This document shows, piece by piece, positions 37,303 to 49,330 of a DNA stretch of 64,000 nt. Where the stretch lies: assembly GCF_907165205.1 (NCBI RefSeq), contig NC_058193.1, positions 24,503,521 through 24,567,520 on the forward strand, given 5' to 3'. Positions within the stretch are counted from its first letter, which is position 1, and every line of letters starts with the position of its first letter. Made by a program: the position numbers and the translations under genes. This DNA is from Coccinella septempunctata (lineage: Eukaryota > Arthropoda > Insecta > Coleoptera > Coccinellidae). The notes beneath the pieces are model-generated. The model had not been told where the DNA came from. It did no database searches and saw nothing but the letters and a program-made list of their open reading frames with translations.

Positions 37303-40300
37303 TCATGGTCGAATTGCGAATCGCGAGGGCCACAGTCCCAAGCTCGGTCGAAGGGAGGGCTGCAATCCCGAGCCTGGTCGAATTACGAAATGTGAGGGCC
37401 GCAGTCCCGAGCATGGTCGAATTGCGAACCGCGAGGGCCGCCGTCGCGAGCCTGGTCGAATTACAAAAAGTGAGGGCCGCAGTCCCGAGCATAGTTGAAA
37501 TGCGAAATGCGAGGGCCGCAGTCCCGAGCAGGTCGAATTGCGAACCGTGAGGGCCACAGTCCCGAGCTCGGTCGAATTACAAAATGTGAGGGCCGCAGTC
37601 CCGAGCCTGGTCGAATTACAAAATGTGAGGGCCGCAGTCCCGAGCATTGTCGAATTGTGAACCGTGAAGGCCGCAGTCCCGAGCCTGGTCGAATTACAAA
37701 ATGTGAGGGCCGCAGTCCCGAGCATGGTCGAATTGCGAACCGTGGGGGCCGCATTCCCGAGCCTGGTCGAATTACAAAATGTGAGGGCCGCAGTCCCGAG
37801 CATGGTTGAATTGCGAACCGTGGGGGCCGCATTCCCGAGCCTGGTCGAATTACAAAATGTGAGGGCCGCAGTCCCGACCATGGACGAATTGCGAAATGTG
37901 AGAGCCGCAGTCCCGAACCCAGTCGAATTGCAAAATGTGGGGGCCCCAGTCCCGAGCCCGGTCGAATTGCGAACCGCGAGGTCCGCAGTCCCGAGCCGGT
38001 CGAATTACAAAATGTGAGGGCCGCAGACCCGAGCCCGGTCGAATTACAAAATCTGAGGGCCGCAGTCCCGAGCATGGTCGAATTGCGAAACGCGAGGGCT
38101 GCAGTCCCGAGCCTGGTCGAATTACAAAATGTGAGGGCCGCAGTCCCGAGCCTGGTCGAATTACAAAATGTGAGGGCCGCAGTCCCGAGCATGGTCGAAT
38201 TGCGAAACGCGTGGGCCGCAGTCCCTAGCCTGGTCGAATTACAAAATGTGAGGGCCGCAGTCCCGAGCATGGTCGAATTGTGAACCGTGAGGGCCGCAGT
38301 CCCGAGCTTGGTCGAATTACAAAATGTGAGGGCCGCAGTCCCGAGCATGGTCGAATTGCGAACCGTGGCGGCCGCATTCCCGAGCCTGGTCGAATTACAA
38401 AATGTGAGGGCCGCAGTCCCGAGCATGGTTGAATTGCGAACCGTGGGGGCCGCATTCCCGAGCCTGGTCGAATTACAAAATGTGAGGGCCGCAGTCCCGA
38501 GCATGGTCGAATTGTGAACCGTGAGGGCCGCAGTCCCGAGCCTGGTCGAATTACAAAATGTGAGGGCCGCAGTCCCGAGCATGGTCGAATTGCGAAACGC
38601 GTGGGCCGCAGTCCCTAGCCTGGTCGAATTACAAAATGTGAGGGCCGCAGTCCCGAGCATGGTCGAATTGTGAACCGTGAGGGCCGCAGTCCCGAGCCTG
38701 GTCGAATTACAAAATGTGAGGGCCGCAGTCCCGAGCATGGTCGAATTGTGAACCGTGAGGGCCGCAGTCCCGAGCCTGGTCGAATTACAAAATGTGAGGG
38801 CCGCAGTCCCGAGCATGGTCGAATTGCGAACCGTGGGGGCCGCATTCCCGAGCCTGGTCGAATTACAAAATGTGAGGGCCGCAGTCCCGAGCATGGTTGA
38901 ATTGCGAACCGTGAGGACCGCAGTCCCGAGCCTGGTCGAATTACAAAATGTGAGGGCCGCAGTCCCGAGCATGGTCGAATTGCGAAACGCGTGGGCCGCA
39001 GTCCCTAGCCTGGTCGAATTACAAAATGTGAGGGCCGCAGTCCCGAGCCTGGTCGAATTGCGAAACGCGAGGGCCGCAGTCCCGAGCCTGGTCGAATTAC
39101 AAAATGTGAGGGCCGCAGTCCCGAGCCTGGTCGAATTACAAAATGTGAGGGCCGCAGTCCCGAGCATGCTCGAATTGCGAAACGCGAGGGCCGCAATCCC
39201 GAGCCTGGTCGAATTACAAAATGTGAGGGCCGCAGTCCCGAGCATGGTCGAATTGCGAAACGTGAGGGCCGCAGTCCCGAACCCAGTCGAATTGCAAAAT
39301 GTGAGGGCCGCAGTCCCGAGCCTGGTCGAATTACAAAATGTGAGGGCCGCAGTCCCGAGCATGGTCGAATTGCGAAACGCGAGGGCCGCAATCCCGAGCC
39401 TGGTCGAATTACAAAATGTGAGGGCCGCAGTCCCGAGCATGGTCGAATTGCGAAACGCGAGGGCCGCAATCCCGAGCCTGGTCGAATTACAAAATGTGAG
39501 GGCCGCAGTCCCGAGCATGGTCGAATTGCGGAACGTGAGGGCCGCAGTTCCGAACCCAGTCGAATTGCGAAACGCGAGGGCCGCAATCCCGAGCCTGGTC
39601 GAATTACAAAATGTGAGGGCCGCAGTCCCGAGCATGGTCGAAATGCGAACCGTGAGGGCCGCAGTCCCGAACCCAGTCGAATTGCAAAATGTGAGGGCCG
39701 CAGTCCCGAGCCTGGTCGAATTACAAAATGTGAGGGCCGCAGTCCCGAGCATGGTCGAATTGCGAAACGCGAGGGCCGCAATCCCGAGCCTGGTCGAATT
39801 ACAAAATGTGAGGGCCGCAGTCCCGAGCATGGTCGAATTGCGAAACGCGAGGGCCGCAGTCCCGAGCATGGTCGAATTGCGAAACGCGAGGGCCGCAATC
39901 CCGAGCCTGGTCGAATTACAAAATGTGAGGGCCGCAGTCCCGAGCATGGTCGAATTGCGGAACGTGATGGCCGCAGTTCCGAACCCAGTCGAATTGCGAA
40001 ACGCGAGGGCCGCAATCCCGAGCCTGGTCGAATTACAAAATGTGAGGGCCGCAGTCCCGAGCATGGTCGAAATGCGAACCGTGAGGGCCGCAGTCCCGAA
40101 CCCAGTCGAATTGCAAAATGTGAGGGCCGCAGTCCCGAGCCTGGTCGAATTGCGAAACGCGAGGGCCGCAATCCTGAGCCTGGTCGAATTACAAAATGTG
40201 AGGGCCGCAGTCCCGAGCATGGTCGAAATGCGAACCGTGAGGGCCGCAGTCCCGAACCCAGTCGAATTGCAAAATGTGAGGGCCGCAGTCCCGAGCCCGG

Positions 40301-40622
40301 TGGAATTGCGAACCGCGAGGGCCGCAGTCCCGAGCCGGTCGAATTGCGAACCGTGAGGGCCGCAGTCCCGAGCCTGGTCGAATTACAAAATGTGAGGACC
40401 GCAGTCCCGAGCATGGTCGAATTGCGAAACGCGAGGGCCGCAGTCCCGATCCCGGTCGAATTGAGATCCGTGAGGGCCGTAGTCCCGAGCTGGTCGAATT
40501 GCAAAATGTGAGGGCCGCAGTCCCGAACTGGTTGAATTGCAAAATGTAAGGGCCGCAGTTCCGAGCCTGGTCGAATTGCAAAATGTGAGGGCCGCAGTCC
40601 CGAGCCTGGTCGAATTGCAAAA
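37303..40622. repeat. 39-bp satellite array with higher-order structure
   Basis: About 85 tandem units of 39 bases (a few 3 bases shorter). Each has GTCGAATT followed by a variable segment (ACAAAATGT or GCGAAACGC or GTGAACCGT) and GAGGGCCGCAGTCCCGAGC. Unit types alternate and form higher-order repeats: GTGGGCCGCAGTCCCTAGCC recurs at about 38211, 38601 and 38991 (390 = 10 units), and the GCGGAACGTGA variant recurs 429 bases (11 units) apart near 39530 and 39959. Edge units are the most diverged, as expected from unequal exchange. Very CpG-rich against an AT-rich background. Frames up to 919 residues are open on both strands only because 39 is divisible by three and the unit lacks stops. Confidence 0.95.
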
Positions 40623-41295
40623 TATCTAGTTTATGTAAATGTTTTTTTGGCAATCGCTTTGTAATGTGGAGATCCGGATAATTTCCATCATGAGAATATT
40701 TCTTCAACTCCAAAATTGCGAGAAACCCAAGTACAGACATAATTTCCGACTTCGAACAAATATTCTCACCAAACATCGATAAGATCCAAGTTCAGACTTA
40801 CAAGGCAGAAAAATTACAAGCCATATAGGTATAAATCTCTGGCTTAAATAAGGAAAGAAGTGAACAGAGAACCAATACCAGACATGAGCATGAAAAAGGG
40901 GCAGACAATCGTTAAATAGGCGGAGCGAGTTGATTTGTGGTCGCCATTTTGTCAAATAGTAGTGTTTTGCTAGATGTTTTATCTCATTGGAGGATCTCCC
41001 ACCTCTCTAGCAGAATTTAATGTGTAGTGTGAAATTTCAGGTAGCAAATATTCTGCACCAACTATAAGTTAGATAATGACCTTGTATCAACTCATAATCT
41101 GGATTTAGGTCTCATGATGCTGAATGGAAATGAAAACTTGAGAATTATTGAACTTTTATGTATTTGAAGGCTGTCTATAAAGCTTTCAGACTGGGATAGT
41201 CTTCGAAGATTCTAGACAGACTGTTCATAAAGTATATATGTGTGATAAAACAAATATTTGAGGTGGACTAATGAGCAAATTGAATGGAATTGTGG
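40623..41295. other. Sequence between satellite and grn upstream region
   Basis: No gene recognised; AT-rich, with GTCGCCATTTTGTC at about 40940. Confidence 0.4.
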
Positions 41296-41661
41296 AATAA
41301 TGTGTGGAATTAAATTGAAACGTCTTTGGGCTCAGTCTCCCCACCAGTTCGAGAGGCCACACCTTCTGTCATTATAACCAATGAGAACTCTTACATAACC
41401 GTACACTGCCGGAAGGTGCCGAACGGAGTTGCTAATGGTTACGGCATACGCCAGCAAGTTGAGCTTTTAGTGTGTCCGTGTGTACCGTGGTGGAGAGATC
41501 GATGTACGTTGTTTATTGATGATTGTGTTTTGTTCATTATGTCAATGATATCGATATTTTGACATTGAAAGTGTTTTTAGATAGCATTCATTGGACTGTG
41601 ATATTGTGTTTGTGATTCCGATTGCCATTGGATTTGATCTTCTGTTTGATAATTTTTCAAG
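41296..41661 (+). other. Possible non-coding 5' UTR exon of the grn-like gene
   Basis: A block less AT-rich than its surroundings ends at a strong donor, TTTTTCAAG|GTGAGAAC (exon end 41661). About 1.9 kb downstream an acceptor-like TTTCGCGTGTGTAG (ending 43575) lies 24 bases before the chosen start codon. Together these would give a 5' UTR exon spliced to the first coding exon. An initiator-like TCAGTC sits at 41332-41337. This is inference from splice-site appearance only; the left boundary is a guess. Confidence 0.25.
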
Positions 41662-43360
41662 GTGAGAACATGTCAAAAATATTATTGTTAACGCTTATTT
41701 TCGAGACAGTATCATTTAAACCGGCTCACATAGTAAAATTTCGTAAAAAGATAAGAATAATTCGAGAAATTTTGCGTAACACTAAAATTAAGTGTTGAAC
41801 TGCTATTCTTGAATAAGGATTCATTCGCAAAATACGAGTAATTAGGGTTTACTTGATTTTTCGTTGAGTTCGTGTTTTAGAGCATACACTGAATTTACTG
41901 TAAGTCCAAGTTTTCTCTGCAATCATGAAATTAGCAGGTTTCGCGCTTAACCGGCTGTTGATATCTCCCAGGGTAAACTCTTGATCGATGGAATATCGAT
42001 TGATTCACATGGGAATAGATTAATTTTTCATAAGTTTCTTTGAGGTATTGATACTTTGAATATATTTGTAGCCCCAATCTGGAGATAGAACAATATGATC
42101 GCGAAATAAATGCCGAGATAAATAGCATTGGAATTTGTGTCCATAAAATGTTGCCTCAGCAATTTTGTATGAATTTTAGATCGATTTGCATTGCTCTACC
42201 TATTGAATTTAGGAAAGAAAATGTGGTAGAAATAGGTGCTTAATATGATATAGCTACATTACTTGAATAATATAGGTATCCCAGGTGAAAATTCGGTAAA
42301 TTCTCGTTGAATATCAAGAAAATGTTTCAGAATTATACAGATTCGTGTTCATCTTTCTTCAACTGTAACAAATTACTGAACAATGGATGCCGGGGACTAA
42401 TTAGATAAAAAATAACTAATTTTCAGAAGACGGAATGAATTGCCTTGTAATTACAATATTAAATTAATTGCGATGCTATTAGCTACATATTACCCTAAAC
42501 GTTCGTGTTTGTATCTCATTAGGCTGTATACCTAGGTAGATATTCCAAAAGGGTTCTCTGCTCCAATTTAGAAATAAAAAAGAACGAAATCCTCAGTTTG
42601 AAATCGATTGATTTTGTTGAATTTTACCTATGCCAATATTTCTATAATAATTAATATTTGAAGGATTCATTGCGATTCACAAACATGGAGAGGCTCATTT
42701 CTTGAATAAAATTTCCAAATTTCCATAAGTAGGTATAATCAGATTTTAGATTTCAATCACCGATTAATTTACTCTGAGCTCATCTACTGAGAATACAGAA
42801 AATTACCTGCTCTGTTTCAATAAGTCATCGAAGTACCAATTTAACACTTCCACATGAATATTAATTAGGAATAAAATGAAACAAACTCGAAAAATCGGTC
42901 GTGCTCCTCTTGACTACCTGTTCGAGGTGGATTTATTAACTTGTTCTTGAAGAAATAAAAGTGGACAACATGTCAACTGCACATCCTCTCATAATATATG
43001 GTGGGATTTTTTGTTTTAATTAAAATTTATTGCGGTTTAATGGGATAGAAATTTCAGTACCTATGCAGAAGGTAGATGAGATTTTCTTTTATTTCTTTTT
43101 TCCCTGTCGACCTTTAACAAGATGACTACGTGATTGAAATGGTTATATTTCGAGTCCACATAAAAAATTTGCATGATCACAAAAAGAAGAAGAATCTAAG
43201 ATATTCGGTGAGAAAAACCGCTAAAAAAGGTGCGATAGGTTGATCTCCACTAATAGTCGATGTAGATCTGAGATAAAACTTCTCAAATGGATTCAAATTG
43301 AACAGAAATTTGATAAATCTAGATAAGCCAAGTTCACAAGCACTGATAAAACGTTTTTGT
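41662..43360. other. Possible 5' UTR intron / upstream DNA of grn
   Basis: AT-rich, no coding content recognised. If the donor at 41662 is real this is the first intron of the gene. Confidence 0.3.
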
Positions 43361-43599
43361 TTCAGATCGCGTGCATCGCTCATCGCAGTTGGCGCTGCCC
43401 GTCGCATAGCAGTCAGAATAAACAAACGACTATCGACGAAGCTAAAGCTGAGGATAGCATCAGTTGATCGCCGTAGTTGCGCACAATGTTAAGCTGCCGC
43501 AATGAGGAATTGACCTTAACGTGATTTTTGACTGGATCTTCCGGGTTTCCTTATTAAATTATTTCGCGTGTGTAGTGTTACAAGGACATTGAATCACAA
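43361..43599 (+). promoter_or_regulatory. Possible promoter / 5' UTR immediately upstream of grn start
   Basis: GC-richer, apparently unique sequence directly before the start codon, with an initiator-like ATCAGTTG at about 43459-43466 and no TATA box at the right distance. It could hold a proximal transcription start or simply be UTR. No decisive core-promoter combination (Inr plus DPE at the correct spacing) was found, so confidence is low. Confidence 0.2.
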
Positions 43600-43837
43600 A
43601 TGATCATGGAGATGACAATGCCAAACGATGCGGCTGTTGGTAGGTGGTACGAGTCACAAAGGACCGGTACTACTGGCAGTCCTGGACAAGGTAATTTGGA
43701 AAGTGGTGCTAGCGTGGACATTAACAGTAGTGTGGCCGAGCATATGGGAGCTTTTTTTCTGGACCCGTCGGGCAGCCAGAGGGCCAGGTATTACCATCAG
43801 AGTATGCACCCTACATATGGATCTGTAGCTAGTCATG
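43600..43837 (+). CDS. grn: GATA1/2/3-class transcription factor (grain ortholog), first coding exon
   Basis: First coding exon of a zinc-finger transcription factor that would bind WGATAR sites in the nucleus; grain acts in neuronal and epithelial patterning in Drosophila (known for the family). It encodes 79 codons plus one base. The start lies in a cluster of four in-frame ATGs (residues 1, 3, 5, 7); the first is chosen because an in-frame TAG sits 25 bases upstream (43573-43575). Residues near 50-70 (GAFFLDPSGSQRARYYHQSM) resemble the FFNHLDSQGN...ARARVSYSP region of vertebrate GATA2/3. The exon ends at a good donor, CATG|GTGAGT, in phase 1. Joined to the exon at 61962 it reads ...SVASHASRMSSGQMCRPH, with the reading frame kept. 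The zinc fingers are not in the window, so the assignment rests on N-terminal homology. pannier, serpent and GATAe are less likely because they lack this N-terminal pattern. Confidence 0.85.
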
Positions 43838-45909
43838 GTGAGTTTTTCTTAGCTTCTTGAAAATCTGCATCATTGGTGTGACTCCCATAAAAAGCTTTTG
43901 TTACTAAAAGCTCTCTTTATTACTTGTGGAATCGTCAAGTAATTTTTTTTGAAACATTATTCAAGAGAAAAACTAAAAATTCTTCAGTCTGCCAGAAATT
44001 GGGTGCAAAAATAGAGTGCTATTTTAGAAATAATTCTCCTATCTCTTGGCATAAATGAACTTCTTGTGAAAATCGAGAAATGAAACAGTATTTCTCCAAC
44101 TGTTTGAGTTAGAAGATCAATTCGATTCAGAATACCTATATTTATTTCAGAGATGATCAAAAGAATGCTGAACTATACCATGATTTCTTCTGAATTACTT
44201 CTGTCATTGAATCTGATTGGCCTTGATGAATTTCGCCAAAGATTACACATACATGCTCATGTGTAGAATATATAATTTAAAAAAAATATACCAAAATATC
44301 TATACATACCTAGGATAAATAAAAGTAAATAGTGAAAATAAATATCGTGAAACAAAAAATATGACATCAAAAACAATCATTCTACGAGATGCAACCAGAT
44401 ATGTATGAAAGTTTTCAGGGGGTTCCTTGACAAAATCAAAGCTAAAGCTCTTAGACGAAAAGTTACATGATGTCAAAAATGAGATAAAAAAATTGGCATT
44501 TTGTTAGCATTATAAGAAGGCCACACACTAGAAATCAAAGTGACTTGGCATTCTGATTTTGATTATTGCTTTCACGGACATATAATGCAAAAGTCAAAAA
44601 AGATTTGCAATGAATCGTATATATCTACGTATTTTCAACTTGAGAAATTTTGTTTGATGTAAAAATGTTCTAATATGTAATAAATGAAATATGGGTTACG
44701 TGTTTCACCCCTTTAAAAGATCACAACAAAATTGAAAAAATATTTATCGTAAGCCTTTTAATTGGTAGAACATGCCCACAAAATGTCATTCCAACATCTT
44801 GCAATTCCAATGAAAATATATTTTTTTACTCATTGTTGGAGAAGAGCTTTAGTTTTCATGAAAAATCATCCCCTTCAATTTTCGACAAGGAATTACACCC
44901 TAAAAACTTTCGCACTTATTTTTGTAACACGCTGTTCCTATATCATAGTGAGTATCATATAGTTCTTGTGTAATTTAATCCATGAAGTCATCCTTTTAAC
45001 CATACAGAAATTCATTCTGCCGAATTTATTTCTGAAAAACCTTTGAAAGTCACAATCAGTGCTTCTGATTATTCCTTCAGAAAATGCGTCAACCTCAGAG
45101 GTCAGAATTCTTGTTCTCATTAAAGAACATTTATGAATGAAATATGGAGAAATACATTATTGTGATAATTTTATGCGTATTGAATTAAAAAAAAATAGAA
45201 TATTAGTTTGAGGTAACATGAAAATGTTACATTTTGGGAAGCTCAGAAATTGGAAAAGCTCATTTTTGTGAAAAACAGTTATTTGACCAATTCCAGGGGA
45301 TAATTTCTCCACTCATTATAAAAGCAAATGAAAATGACTTATCTTCATCTAATTTCAACCAATTAGGTACCTTTATGTTTTTTTACTTATTTGTTAGCAT
45401 ATTTTTCACATCTAACGTATTTTTCAGTATTTCTCAACTATTCTGAAATTTTCATATTTTTTTTAAATTTCGATTCACTTCATATCTCTTAGGCAACACT
45501 ACTTATTCTTATCATGAAAAAAGTGTATATTCTAGATAATTCGAAATTGAAAATATACAAATTGTTGGCTGACGATGAAAATCATTATCGATAATATAAT
45601 GAATGAAATTCTCAGAAAAAGCTGAAATGGAAAAATATATGTCTGTGAAAATAAAAAAAACAGTGTGAAACGAAAAACAGAAATGTTTGAAAAAATTCGA
45701 ATTATATTGGAACTACGATAACGATGCTAACAATATGTTCTCAAATTGCTATATGCATTTTTGCGAGTTGTTCTTATTTGTACCTGTATGTTACTTCTAT
45801 ATAAGAATAGAAATATTGAACTTTTGTCTTCACAAATACCCAGATTGATGGTTTAAAAGTTCTCAAAGTAATATGATTTGAATTCACGAATGACTGTGTG
45901 GTATCTCTG

Positions 45910-46300
45910 GTATTACTGAAGATTAATTAGTGAAATTCCCAAAATTGTTCTGAACAAAACATATCTACCTATACATAGGCATTCAAATCTCAATGTTCAT
46001 GTTTAAAGGAATATTCATAAAAGTTGGTAACCTACAAGCACTAGATCATCACCTATCAACGAAATAAAACAATTTATTTCTCATTCAGACACAAATTCGA
46101 AAAGGACTTCGTTGTTATTCCTTGTAGAAACAAAAATCCAACATTCTCGGTATCAGTTAAGATTGATATATGTGAAACTCCCAAAAAATTCGCTTGAATA
46201 CAACATACATGTTGAATAATTTAGCATTCATGTTAAACGGAATGTTTATTTAAAAATTGGTACCTATCTTACCAGACACTATCAACGAAATAATTGTTTT
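45910..46300 (+). repeat. Diverged tandem duplication in grn intron
   Basis: 45910-46073 and 46150-46295 align in the same orientation (GGTAT...A.TAAGATT, GAAA.TCCCAAAA, TTCATGTT.AA, TATCAACGAAATAA), a period of roughly 240 bases. Non-coding. Confidence 0.55.
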
Positions 46301-46544
46301 TTCATTGAAATTTTGTTCTTTGTTGCGTATTCGGTTTTTCGAAAACAGTATTTCAATGTTTCAAATATTTTTATCGTGATTCATGGCAAGCAAAGTGAAC
46401 TTATACAAGCACAAAGTAAAAGTTTCAGTATTTTTCCCGAATTTTGTTCGTCAAAACATGATAAGACCTTCGTCGCAATACAAAAAGCAGCCTAAGCCTG
46501 CATTGCACTATGACGAACACTATTTCCTGTCAGGGAATAGTTAA

Positions 46545-47567
46545 AATAGCATTTGCATTGTTGACTTCATTTTGTGTCATTAGCTGATGCCTTCGGAGTT
46601 TGAGGAACTTGTTCCTAACACGCATACTTCGGATATTCATTCGGCTCTGATTCCAGGAAACTCGACTTGGACGGATACTGAGAAAGGTTGACTTCTTGGT
46701 AGTTGTACGTCGAAATTCATATTCAGCAGGTTGACTTATTGATTCGATTGTATCGTTTGATCGTTGGTCGGCGGTACCGGAAACTCCGAGCGTCGAAATA
46801 TATCCGGTTCCTGTAACTTACAATCTCCCGGACCAACCCCCTTTCATGACGATTGAAAAAAAATCAGATAATGGGGGTTTTCTGGGAAGATGAGAATTGA
46901 ACAATTTGGTTTAACGGATCATAAACTCACGTATTGTTTTTCTTTCATTATTTTCAATAATAAGCTGAACTTGGTACTGATGAATCTTCACGAAATTTTC
47001 TTTCTTTAATATATTCTAAAAACTGCATACTTTTTGACACATTATATAACTTCAATAAACTAATTTTTCAGTAGCACATAAGTATTTATTGGTAAAAATG
47101 GTTTATTTTTATTTGGAATTACTATTTAATTTCTGATTCTTCAATCCTGAGAACTGAATACTTTTGTAGACTTGACCTAAGTGAGCTGATTTTTCATGAA
47201 TAGGTATAATATATGATTTAGTATCAGGTTATGCCTATAAAACTCATCTCCAGTCAATCCTAAAAAAGCTTATATTCAGGTAAATAAAATATTCAAATTA
47301 TTCCAAATAAAGTTGAATTGTGACCTTCAAATTATCAATAGCTTATAAGTAGTTGTCAATTCTGGAGAAATTCTATAAATTGTTCTGTAGGTACCTACCT
47401 ATACTAATATTGATACAATAATACATTCAATATTTCTGCCAAATACAACTACCTGTTTGAAAACCTAATTAGGTACATTTTCTGTGACTAAACTTGAATT
47501 AGAAAAAGGGTTGTTTTGTATACTCAGCTAATGACACAAAATGAAACGAACAATGCAAATCCTATTT
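46545..47567. other. 37-bp inverted repeat pair bounding ~1 kb, each arm with ATTTGCAT
   Basis: Left arm near 46549-46586 (ATTTGCATTGTT, then TTCATTTTGTGTCATTAGCT) and its inverse near 47524-47562. Arms are about 90% alike. Could be terminal repeats of a decayed DNA transposon, or two inverted regulatory modules; ATTTGCAT is a perfect POU octamer. Confidence 0.5.
46600..46850. promoter_or_regulatory. GC-richer block in grn intron, candidate enhancer
   Basis: Unique, balanced composition in an AT-rich intron; no coding frame. Lies just inside the left arm of the 46545-47567 inverted pair. Confidence 0.2.
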
Positions 47568-48039
47568 GGGAGAAACACAGTCATTATTTAGGCTCATTGA
47601 GATTTTTGAGTTCTTTCTCATGACTCAACAAGAAGAATAGAACAAATTTGGAAAAATACTGAAAATTCAATGACATTCACAGGATTGGAATGTCAAATAA
47701 GTGGTCATATGCGCTATGAAGGCATTAAGAAGGTTTGAAAACTTTCTTTTTGTTCAACGTTTTGGAGTCAGTTTATTATCGAAAATTATGAACTCTAATG
47801 TTCATTGTCTTTATATTATGCCTTTATAGGAATCTTCACATTTTATCAGGTGAAAATGATTTTATAATACTTCTATTGTCCTATAATTTTTTTTTCAAGT
47901 TTATGATTCAAGAGAAAAATAAATAATACTGCACATTTTGTCGAAAATTAACCAGAATAAACTAGTTATGGATATACGAATTTTATGGCGAAAGAGGGAC
48001 ATTCATCTCGGGATGTTTTATGTGACGTTGTGAGTACAT

Positions 48040-48350
48040 GTGAGTTAGAGCTGCTGTTGCTCATTTGAATTTCGTGAACTGGTCTAGTCGGCCGCGGTCG
48101 GCAGGATCCTAGGTAGAGGTTTCATTTCATGTCATGTTACAAATAATGAATTATCACGGTGATACTCTACCTGTCGTGTCCTTGAGTTCAGACATTCAAG
48201 GAATGTCATATTGAATTTTTCCCGACTTTCACACGCCAATAAAAAAAGACAGCCGCTGAGGTTCAAAATTTGACAGCGAGCAACCGTGCGGGTCATCCGT
48301 TCCTCGGGTTTGATTTAAATTCGATCCGAGTTTAGGCACAAGATATTCCG
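48040..48350. promoter_or_regulatory. GC-richer block in grn intron, candidate enhancer
   Basis: Contains CGGCCGCGGTCGGC and CACGCCAATAAAAAAAGAC in an otherwise AT-rich intron; no coding frame. Function inferred from composition only. Confidence 0.2.
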
Positions 48351-48599
48351 GGAACTTCTGCAGAACCGAACTCAGGCGTTCTCCCATCTGAAGAATCCAA
48401 AAAAAAGAAAAACAAGGATATCAAATCTAAATAGCTCTTCCAATTGAATGCCTTTATTTTCCACGAATTAAACACATAATTCGTTATAATTTCCATCTAG
48501 AATATATGTGTCAAATTAGAACTTCTTACAATCCTTTCAGATATCCATTTTAATGCTGAAATTTTCAATGTGAAGGGTTTAGCGTCCTTTAAAAACTCA

Positions 48600-49330
48600 A
48601 TATCCAAAATGATCTGATAGCTCCAGCTTAAAGTCTGAAATTCTACTTATAACTTCAAATATTTGTTTAGAATTCTGACTTTTTTTCGAGAAGTAATTTG
48701 AAGTTTTTGTCCCAACCTTTGTCATGAATCTATCTCTGCTTTAAAACTTCAGTTTGTAAGTCGTTATTTTGACTTATAACTCATAACCCAGGATTTTATA
48801 TTACAAATTTTGTCTTTTACTTTTTATTTACGAGTTATGTCAGGTTTTCAACGAAATGTTGAAATTACTGCTGCTTATATCGTTGGAATTCCGAAATTAT
48901 ACGACTCATAAGCCCGCATGACATTTTGAATTGCAACAAAGGAAAAGAGTTTCATGAATTCTTAGTCGAAACTTCTATTTTGCTTAAAATTTTGTCTTAT
49001 AACTTGGAATTTTTAAATGCTAACTTAGGTTTCAAGATGGAAATTTTGACTTATATACCTATAAGTTTAAATTTTCAACTTGATCAGTCAAAAATTTTAA
49101 ATGATCTGTTTTGGAATTATTACTTATAACATCCTCAATTCAAGAATTCCACTATTAAGTTGTAATGAAACTTGTACTTTTAAGTCAGAATTTTAAGAGT
49201 ACCTAAATCTTATGAGTCAGAGCTTCACGAATACAATTTATAAGTCTCTATTTCGAAATGAGTTCACAACTTATGAATCTTTATATCGAAAATAAGTTAA
49301 TAAGCCAGAATTCAAGATAGATTACGCAGG
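48600..49330. repeat. Degenerate repeat field of TTATAAGT / GACTTATAAC words
   Basis: ACTTATAA, CTCATAA, TTATAAGT, TTATGAGTCAGA and similar words recur more than ten times over about 700 bases with the surrounding AATTTTGA. This looks like a heavily decayed tandem or palindromic repeat with unit around 30-60 bases. Confidence 0.45.

Noticed and set aside
37461..40220. 919-residue open frame on the minus strand (LGTAALTFCNST-type 13-residue repeats), and similar frames on the plus strand
   Set aside because: The frames are produced by a 39-bp tandem unit with no stop codons; several frames on both strands are open at once, and no splice or promoter context supports coding.
37303..40622. CRISPR array, because of regular repeats
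   Set aside because: The 39-bp units are contiguous with no unique spacers, and the genome is eukaryotic.
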